A stretch of DNA of 64,000 nt from Lotus japonicus (lineage: Eukaryota; Streptophyta; Magnoliopsida; Fabales; Fabaceae). Both the position numbers and the translations under genes were made by a program. The number at the start of each line of letters is the position of its first letter. The first letter of the stretch is position 1. Below are positions 56,567 through 64,000 of the stretch, in pieces. Location of the stretch: the NCBI RefSeq assembly GCF_012489685.1, contig NC_080045.1, positions 15,046,901 to 15,110,900 of the forward strand, read 5' to 3'. The notes under the pieces are model-generated. The model was given only the letters and a program-made list of their open reading frames with translations. It made no database searches and was not told the origin of the DNA.

Positions 56567-58830
56567 GTCTGTGTTCTTGGCACCAGTTGGAGTTGTGGGA
56601 GACATGGAAAAAGTTACGCGGGGTTTTCTATGGGGAGGCAGAGAAAGAGGTAGGAAAATTCACTAGATCGCATGGGAACAAGTTTGCAAAAATTCAAACT
56701 TGGGTGGGTGTTGGGGGAGACAGGGGAGCCCTTGGGCCGAGGAGCAAGACACCAAGAGATATCGACGCCACATCTTAACCCAAAACCTTAATGCATTAGG
56801 TTTATGAGCACATCTCTGATAAAGTCTTCTTCTCACCCAAACTTAACCAATGTGGGACTCCAATTCCTCACTTGAATTCTCAACAATCTCCCCCTCAAGT
56901 GCGAGTAACCACCACATTATCATGGCCCTCTCTGGGGAAGCTATCCACCCTTGTACCACTGTTCGCTGCTCAACGGAACTCGCCGCCTAGCCACACTGCT
57001 AGGAAGACTTTCGACACAAGGAGCTGTTACCATGGTCCCACGAACCATCGACTCTGATACCATTTCCTTGGGGGAGACAAGGGATCCCATGTGCCGAGGA
57101 ACAAAACACCAAGAAATATCGACGCTACATCTTAACCCAAAACCTTAAGGCATTGGGTTTATGGGTCACATCTCTTATAAATTCTTCTCCTCACCCAAAC
57201 TTAACCAATGTGGGACTCTAACTCCGCACTTGAATCCTCAACAGTGGGTTAGGACTGGGTTTCCTCAGCTGGAAAAATAAAGCTCTTCTTCTTAAATGGG
57301 TGTGGAGGTTTGTCAATGAGAAATGAGCCCTTTGGAGACAGGTTATGTGCGCTAAACATGGGCTGAGGGGAAATTTTCTTTTGGCTCATTTACTAGTGGA
57401 CAATACAAGTCTCTTCTCCATTTACCTCCAGGACATTCTCAAATATGTGCTTGAAGACACCATTATGGCAAGGGCTTTTAGAGATGAATGCTACTGCATC
57501 CTAGGACGTGACCTCAACATCCGATTTTGGCTTGACCCGTGGGTGGATACAATACCCTTGTATATAAAATTCCCCAGAACTTTTGCTTTGGCAAGAGAAA
57601 AATCAGTTGTGGTTCATGATTATGGGATTTTCGCGAATGGCTCGTGGGCATGGAACTTTAATTTGCGTCGACAACTCTTTGGATGGGAATTAGAGTTGTT
57701 TAATTCGCTGCTGGCCAAGGTAAACTATGTGATACCAAGCGACGAGGGGGATAGGATTGTATGGGCTGGTGATTCATCTGGTGTTTTTTTTCTGTGAAAG
57801 CTATCTGTGAGCTCGTGGAGCACAAATTTTTGATACTACTAGATGGGTTGTACCAAACAGAGTTAAAAGGGTGGTTCCCTCTAAAGTGGTACTTTTTTTA
57901 TGGAAGCTATTAGAAAATAGAGTTGCTGTGAAAGCCAATTTGTTAACCCGGGGCATGATTCTTGAAGATGAAGGCCGATGTAGCTTATGTGGCTTGGTGG
58001 TTGAGACTGGATCGCATCTTATGATGCTTTGTGACCATTCTTGGCGAGTGTTATGCAGCATTCTACACAGGGAAGGGGTGTCCTGGCGTTGCCCTTTATC
58101 TGCAAAGGATTTATTGATGGAATGGAATGATTTGCGAAAAATTTCAGATCTATTGTTGTGGGACATCGACATTTATGCTTTGTTTTGGTCTATTCGGCGT
58201 GCTCGCAATGAGGTAATTTTTAACAATAAGTCTTTCTCAGCTGAAAATGTTTGGGATTTCATGTTTCAAAAACTTTTGGGTGGGTTAAAAGTTGGTGGAC
58301 GGAGTGCCACTTCTCTTGCTATGATTTTTCTCATCAATTTGAACACATTCGTATTAAGAGACAGCCAGCTAGAGTCCGGATAAGTGATTGGATTCCACCC
58401 CCGGAAGGCTTATTAAAGTTTAACATTGATGGCTCATCCAAAGGTAATCTGAGGGCAAGTGAAATTGGGGGCTTACTTAGAAATTCTCAAAGCTATTTTA
58501 TCGTCTATAAAATTCTGCAAACACTTTGCGATCCGTAACACTATTATTGAAAGTGATTTCTCACATGTTGTGGGATGGGTTGGTAAAAAATCTAATAGGC
58601 CACTGAAGCTCCTAAATGACCTCAATTTGATCGATCTTTTGATGGTGGAGGTGTCTTGTGTGGGGGTGGTGCATGTTTTTTGGGAAGCAAATGGTGGCTA
58701 AGTCGGGGTGTGGTAGAGTTCAACCTCTTTGAGGTTTGCTGTAGTAAACTTTTATCCTCTTTTTGTTTCCTACTTGAGAAGTATGATCTCAAGCTTTTCT
58801 ATTCAATAATACATTCTTCTTTCAAAAAAA
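56567..58830 (+). mobile_element. 5'-truncated L1 LINE with nested TRIM, 17-bp duplication
   Basis: ATGTTGATTGAGAAAAT (56550-56566) and ATGTTAATTGAGAAAAT (58831-58847) flank the insert; they differ at one base. An A-run (58823-58830) precedes the right copy. On plus the content follows L1 ORF2: post-RT region, linker at 57345-57797 (DLNIRFWLDPWVDTIPL), zf-RVT at 57871-58260 (CSLCGLVVETGSHLMMLC), then RNase H (PPEGLLKFNIDGSSKGN; later GVVHVFWEANG) with an internal deletion. Frameshifts occur near 57790 and 58380. A 535-bp TRIM interrupts the first part. Confidence 0.85.
56709..57243 (-). mobile_element. TRIM retroelement, 535 bp, inside the LINE
   Basis: LTRs at 56709-56885 and 57066-57243 share GGGGGAGACA, CACCAAGA.ATATCGACGC and AACTTAACCAATGTGGGACT. 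On minus, GAGGGGGAGAT at 56896-56886 is the polypurine tract. ATGGTATCAGAGTCG at 57063-57049 is the initiator-Met primer site. GTGGG flanks both ends (56704-56708 and 57244-57248). The ~180-bp interior has no coding capacity, as is normal for TRIMs, which are moved by other elements. Confidence 0.88.
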
Positions 58831-58984
58831 ATGTTAATTGAGAAAATTCTTTTGGATGAAAGTTTTACATACGATATTTCAATTTAAAATCATAATAATA
58901 AAATAAATGATATCAAAGGTTTAAAACGATAAATTTACTCGGTAATTGTTTTCGTAATAATTAGTTGAAGATCTGATCATACAT

Positions 58985-60197
58985 GAGTCTCCCCCTCGTT
59001 GGAATTCAAAGCTGGTGCATAGGCTCTTCTTCTCAGCTGCTGAAGCAGATATAATTCTACCACATTCCCTTGAGTTGGAGGGGTGTTCCGGATCGACTCA
59101 TTTGGAAGGGTTGCAAGGATAGGATTTTCTATATTAATTCATTATATAAATAGCTTCAAGCACGAAAGGTTAGCGAGTATGCAAGATCATCACGTACGGG
59201 CTCATACCCGTGGAATAAGATTTGGAGATTGCAGCTGCCTAACAAAGTCAAGCATTTCACGTACAGGCTGGCTACCAACTCTCTCCCTTGCAAGCGTAAC
59301 TTAATGAGGAGGGGTGTTTTGGTGCACGATTGTTGTGGTTTGTGTGATAAAGGGGTCTCTGAGACATTAGATCATATTTTTGTGCATTGTGAATGAGCTC
59401 AGTGTTGTTGGTTTGTCTCTGACCTCACTTTGCGAACTTGGGAGATTGGTTCGGTGAGAGATTGGTGTGCTTGCCTACTGGATTCTCATGATCCTGAACT
59501 TGCGAATAGAGTTTTCATGCTGGCGTGGGAAATATGGAAGCAGCGTAATAATAAGGTTTTCAATGGTGTAGCAACGAATGTGTTGGAGACAGCGAGCATG
59601 GCGAGGAGTGGTTGGAGGCCTCGGATAAGAGGAATGGTAGAGACTCAGGAGGGGCTTCGAGTAGCAGGGATTGTGAGGAGGGCTGGTCTCCTCTAGTGGA
59701 GGGAATGCTCAAGGTTAATATAGATTCGGGGTGGTCGGGAGTAGAAGGCCAGGGGGGAGATGGTTATTCGAGACCATCGTGGTGAGTGTTTGTATGCTGC
59801 TACTGATTTCACTCCCTTTCGAATCGAAGCAACGTTGACAAAAGCCAAGACTCTTCGCTGGGCAATACCGCAATTGACGGAATTGGGGATTGACTCAGTG
59901 GTGATCGAAACAGATGCTCAGCTCGTTGTGTCTTGCTTCAGGCAGTAGAAGGTAAACGAGTTACTGGAGCCAGTGCTACAGGACTGTAGGGAACTTGCAT
60001 TACAATTCCATTCCTTTGGCTTGACCCATGCAAAGAGAGCTAAGAATAAAGTGGCTCACTTGTTAGTTTCCTTAGCCTTTGAATTTCCAAATGTGTGTTG
60101 GTGGGATAATTTCCCTACTCAGATTAGTTCTGCGATTTTAGCGGATGTATTTTCCATTATTATCTAATGAAGTTGAACTTTCCATCAAAAAAAAGAA
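58985..60197 (+). pseudogene. L1 LINE relic: zf-RVT and RNase H
   Basis: On plus, LPNKVKHFTYRLATNSLPCK and CGLCDKGVSETLDHIFVHCE form a zf-RVT domain with all zinc ligands, ended by one stop near 59393. After it come MLAWEIWKQRNNKVFNG and an RNase H domain: MLKVNIDSGWSG, then after a shift VIRDHRGECLYAATDF, IDSVVIETDAQLVVSCF and AKRAKNKVAHLL. A terminator at 60165-60167 and the A-run at 60188-60195 end the element. No target duplication was found. Confidence 0.8.
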
Positions 60198-60234
60198 GGA
60201 CTTTTATATTTGTTTTTTCTTCAGTGGAAACGTC

Positions 60235-60925
60235 TTAGGGCCCGTTTGGTACGTTGTATAGTATAAGACCTGATAAAATTGGAAGTTGGTCATACGCTGT
60301 AAAATTTTAATACTATACAGCGTTTGGTCATACACTGTGTGACAACACTGGTGGTCTGGTAGAGGTGGTGTTGGAAAGTGATGATGGTGGCAGTTGTGGT
60401 GGATGGTGGTGGCGGTGACGGTAGTGGCAGTGCCAATGGGGGTGGATAGTGGTGTTGGTGGCAGCGGTGGCGGTTGTGGTGGAGGGTGGAGGCGGCGATA
60501 GTGGTGGTATGAAGGTTTCAACGACTGTGACAATAGTGGAGCATGGAGGTGGCGGCAGCGACAGTGGTGGGGGTGGCGGCAGCAACGGTGGTGGTAGTGG
60601 TGGCAGCGATGGTGGAGGGTGGTGGTGGTAGTGGCGATAACGATGACTAGAGCGTGGTGGTGGTGGTGTTGGTAGTGGTGGCAATGGTGGTGGTAGTGGT
60701 GGAGACGGTGGTGGTGAAGGGTGGTTGTGGTGGCGGTAGTAGTAGTGGAGGCGGTGGTGGTGGAGGGTGGTGGTGGTGGTGGCGGCGATGGTGGTGGTGA
60801 AAGGGTGGTTGTGGTGGTAGCGACAGTGGTGGTGATGGTGGTAGCGGTGACAGTGGTGGTGGCAGTGACAGTGATGGTGGTAGTGGTGGAGGCGGTGGTG
60901 GTGGAGGGTGATTGTGGTGGCGGTG
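60235..60925. repeat. GGT/GGC-rich simple-repeat tract of about 570 bp
   Basis: From about 60345 to 60920 the plus strand is nearly all GGTGG, GGCGG, AGTGG and GACGG triplets in irregular order. It is preceded by GGGCCCGTTTGGTACG at 60239, a start seen in PIF/hAT-like MITEs, and by two copies of a CGTTTGGT motif. Long open frames on both strands are a by-product of the triplet pattern. Confidence 0.8.
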
Positions 60926-61030
60926 ACTATGAAGAAGATTAGTGAGTTTGATCCAGATGATGAAGATACAACCACTGATGTTTTAATGGATGACAATGAC
61001 TATGAAGAAGATTAGGTTGGTTATTTGTGC
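60926..61030 (+). other. short acidic coding remnant
   Basis: ACTATGAAGAAGATTAG occurs twice (60924 and 60998). The frame between reads FDPDDEDTTTDVLMDDNDYEED-stop. It looks like the acidic C-terminal end of a transposase-type protein, but the family cannot be named. Confidence 0.3.
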
Positions 61031-62060
61031 TTTCTGAGTCGCACCATTTTTCTTTGAATCTTTTGTCATTTCTGTCCCTCCAGACCTTGGTTGTTCACAA
61101 TCGAGCTTCTCTCCACCGTCGACCTTCTAGTCCACAGTGATCGTCTTCTCCACAGTCGCTTTTTCGTTGCACTTCATCTCCACTTTCGACCTTCTTCTCC
61201 ACAGTCCCTTCCTCTTCATTTGGTCGTCGATGATGATAACATTTTAAGTAGGTTTGTGCAATTTTGGACCTAGGGTTACTATTTGGGGGTGGATTAAGGT
61301 TCAGATTGGGTCACGTGAAGGGCATATCCTAAGCTTTTTACCATCTTACCCACTTCAATGGAAGAAATCCCATCTATGTCCAATTGATCAAAGGCATGGG
61401 AACTGCCACTTGCATATGACATAGTTGGTCAAGTGTCATTGGACCCCCATGATGCACGTTCAATGTTACCACATGAGGAACAGTCTGCCTGAAAACAGAC
61501 AATACAATAGAATGCACTTTTAATGAGAACCTTGTAGATCACAATGCACATACTGGATAAGGCTTCAAATAAAATAACATACCAAACAAAGATATCAATT
61601 AAATAACATACCAAAAAGCATTCGAATCCTTCAACAACCATGATTCAGTAGATAAAGACATAATGAGATGAATATAATATATAACTTGCAACAAAGTTTG
61701 AGGGGCAAGAGTCTCCATGGAACCCAAAGTTGAAGTTTGCAGAGCTTTTTTCTAAAACCACCTTCTCTTTTACTTTTCTTCTTGTGGTCCCTTCGGACTT
61801 GCCTTGGAGGGGTCTTCTTGGTCGCACCATTTTTTTCCGAATCTTTTGCCATTTCTGTCGCTCCAGACCTTTGTTGTTCACAATCGGGCTTCTCTCCACC
61901 GTCGACCTAGTAGTCCACAATGACCTTCTTCTCCACAGTCACTTCCTCTTCTTTTGGTTGTCGTCGTTGATAATATTTTCAGTAGGATTGTGCAATTTTG
62001 GACCTAGGGTTACTATTTGGGGGTGGATTAAGGTTCATATTGGGTCACGTTATGTTTTAC
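61031..62060 (-). pseudogene. PB1-like MULE relic with duplicated leader
   Basis: On minus, about 61480-61330 encodes VPHVVTLNVHHGG and, in another frame, FDQLDIDGISSIEVGKMVKSLGYV, which together resemble the PB1-like front domain of MULE proteins. A splice acceptor (TTTTCAGG) precedes it near 61493. Upstream, 61630-61860 reads AKDSEKNGATKKTPPRQVRR in a basic leader-like frame. A ~230-270-bp block is present twice in direct orientation (61031-61320 and 61822-62052): both hold TTCACAATCG.GCTTCTCTCC and GACCTAGGGTTACTATTTGG. Nothing is intact. Confidence 0.5.
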
Positions 62061-62990
62061 CTCCCAGTAACCTTTCTCTCTCCTACTTTTCATGCTAGGT
62101 CAATTAAAAAAATGTCAACTCAGACAAAAACATTAAATTTTGGACAATCTGGTGAGGGACCAAAACTGTTAACGGAGACTAACGTGGGTAGGGGAATGCT
62201 ATTTTTAAACTTTAACGACCTTGTTTGCACATTTTTCAAACTTGGGAGACAAAAAATGCTAATAATCCAAATTTTATTTATCAACGCTTAATATATTAAT
62301 AATTAAAATAAAAAAGAATTTCAACTATTTTTAATATTTGCGAATTATTTTATGTATTATGTTTTAAATTTTGTGATTATTTCATTTAATATTTGAAATA
62401 TTTTAAAAAGTTAACTTAAGTAAAAAAATATTATTTCAAAAAGATGTTAATAATGTTGTGAAACTAAAAATTTTGTTTAGTTAATTGGATTAAGAAAAAC
62501 TGTGTTACAAATATTGAAAGTTTAATTAATAAAAATTAATAAATAGGGGTGATGTCAAAAAAAATGAGATATTAATTTTTGTTTTGGAGGAAAATGGAAT
62601 GATATAGGGGTGCCACGTGGCATAAACTTCTAGAAAGAAACCTTCTTTTACTATATAGATAATATAATATAATATAGATTGTAGAACAGTTAACCATCCA
62701 AGTTCAATGTATCTATTACTAGGGTTTTGAGCTCAGCCACTATATAATGGAGAGCCTACAATGTATAGTTCATGTTTCACTCTGCTACCTAGTGTTAGAG
62801 TTTATTCTAGAACACGCCTAAAAAAGTGGCATATCGTATCAATTTCATTTTTCTCTCTTATGGCATGATGAACCTAACTTAGTGGACACAGCACGCACTC
62901 ACGTCTGCACCACACACAAAAACAACAATCACAAAAACCCACGCAAAAGGATAATGAGCGTAAATTTTTTCGGTTAAACTGAAAGCAATG
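62061..62990. other. AT-rich intergenic, no gene
   Basis: There is very AT-rich sequence at 62280-62560. GCCACGTGGCATAAAC and TTTTACTATATAGATAATA near 62610-62660 resemble the 3' region of small plant transposons. The segment at 62772-62812 repeats 56258-56303 imperfectly. Confidence 0.4.
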
Positions 62991-63010
62991 CATAACACAT
63001 TTCTCCAAGA

Positions 63011-63013
<3 letters not shown>

Positions 63014-63051
<38 letters not shown>
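63014..63051. repeat. (CT)n microsatellite
   Basis: About 18-19 uninterrupted CT units, ending in CTGTC. Confidence 0.95.
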
Positions 63052-63055
<4 letters not shown>

Positions 63056-63640
63056 TCATCAGATGCCTTCAATTCCTCCATGAAAAATGCAACTCGTCTT
63101 CGCCCATAAATTCCAAGCTTTGCTCCATAACCAATTTATTATCCTTTAAACCTTGTCCTAGTTCTCAGTGAACCATGCACCCATCAAAGTCCCACATTGC
63201 ACTTTAAAATAAAAAGAAATTGAATGAAATATGTGGTGTTTAATCCATTTTATTTTTCTGTGGAAATCGCAGGAGTTTCATGAAAAGCAGAATGGAGATC
63301 TTGGGCTCCTCATCGTGGAAGAAGACGCTTGATACAATTTTTATGTCAATTGTTTTTTCCTTTTTTTTGTTGTTGTTGGTTACATTGCTTTCTTTCCTTT
63401 AGTTTAAGATAATTTGATATGAAAATATTTGATTTATATTTCGTTCTGATTTTGATTTTGTTTTGATCTGATTTGGTTGGTTCTTAATATTGGCATTTTT
63501 TATTATATCACGAAAAACATAAAAAATATTGAAAAAAATTACTTATTAAGCTATAAGTAATTTAATCTTATATATATATTGAACTAAATTTTGTTCTTAA
63601 AATTGAGTCAGGCTAGATATGATTGAGTTTAATTTGGTCG
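63052..63640. other. intergenic, no gene
   Basis: AT-rich sequence. No frame or element could be supported. Confidence 0.5.
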
Positions 63641-64000
63641 TAAACTTTCCAAATTGTCAATTCCTTTTGGGAAACTTCATTTGAATCACTTAAATTGATA
63701 GGTTACTTTTGTCTATAAACATAAATATTCTTTAGAAGTGATCCATGTCCTTCGTTATTATATTGAAGATGCGAACCAATTCTCTCCTATTGTGAAAATC
63801 AAATGGTTTTGGACATATTATTATGCAGTTCCACAAAGGATTATAATCACAGTAGAAGAGAATTGATTCGCATCTTCAATTTAATAACGAAGCATATGGA
63901 TTATTTCTAAAGAATATTTATATTTATAGAGCAAAGTTACCTATCAATTTAAGTGACTCAATTGAAGTTCCTAAAAGGGATTGACACCTGGAAAAGTTTA
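63641..64000. mobile_element. foldback MITE with ~145-bp arms, reaching the window edge
   Basis: The left arm (63641-63785) and right arm (63857-64000) are inverted copies. On minus from 64000 one reads TAAACTTTTCCAGGTGTCAA, and the left arm reads TAAACTTTCCAAATTGTCAA. Both go on through TTAAATTGATAGGTxAC, AATATTCTTTAGAA and GAAGATGCGAA.CAATTCTCT. The loop is about 71 bases. Similarity is high along the whole arm. The element may extend beyond 64000. Confidence 0.88.

Noticed and set aside
60328..60996. Long His/Pro- or Gly/Val-rich reading frames on both strands
   Set aside because: They are products of the GGN triplet tract; both strands are open and composition is trivial.
63641..64000. 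microRNA precursor
   Set aside because: The arms are far too long and evenly matched along their length; the shape is that of a foldback MITE.

Overview
The window reads as plant nuclear DNA, most probably from a legume. The host genes are intron-rich with GT/AG splice sites, intergenic DNA is very AT-rich, and the repeats are plant types: hAT, Mutator-like (MULE), CACTA, Ty3/gypsy, Ty1/copia, TRIM, L1-type LINE and MITEs. The legume call rests on the look of the repeats (MULE ends of the 'TTAAATATGTTTTT.GTCC' type, PB1-like MULE proteins, the copia gag) and is an inference. I saw no tRNA, rRNA, organelle or bacterial DNA.

Five host genes look intact: a plastid-type NCS1 nucleobase transporter (8987-10687, minus, one exon), a PLATZ zinc-binding transcription factor (16113-17357, minus, 3 exons), a DUF1992/DNAJC28-like organellar protein (23907-25772, minus, 3 exons), an RH38/LOS4/DBP5-type DEAD-box mRNA-export helicase (28332-33731, minus, 8 exons) and a GPI-type A1 aspartic protease (41131-45469, plus, 10 exons). 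I set exon borders from reading phase, splice dinucleotides and family conservation. These genes are unrelated housekeeping or regulatory functions and show no operon-like logic.

The rest is layered mobile DNA. From the left: a hAT transposase gene running off the window edge (1-2206) with its terminal region to about 3518, lying against a gypsy-type LTR (to 6442) that itself cuts a Tat-type gypsy gag-protease (6443-8151). A CACTA remnant carries a nested gypsy LTR (11.8-14.0 kb), followed by a small MULE MITE. A LINE relic is cut by a hAT element (18.3-20.1 kb), and another hAT MITE sits at 27.0-27.7 kb. Two MULEs lie 24 bp apart (34464-36820 and 36845-39799), each with its own perfect 9-bp target-site duplication. 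A further MULE-like element (46568-53523) contains a LINE zinc-binding ORF that a young copia element (47907-52690) splits. From 54 to 60 kb lie successive LINE relics, one holding a TRIM, then a GGT-type repeat and a PB1-like MULE relic. The right edge is a long foldback.

The most interesting element is the MULE at 36845-39799. Its long, nearly identical inverted ends flank two convergent genes: a PB1-like/acidic ORF on plus, which looks like the front of a MULE transposase, and a two-exon GRF zinc-finger plus membrane-anchor protein on minus. The layout resembles maize MuDR (mudrA/mudrB), but with a different second gene.
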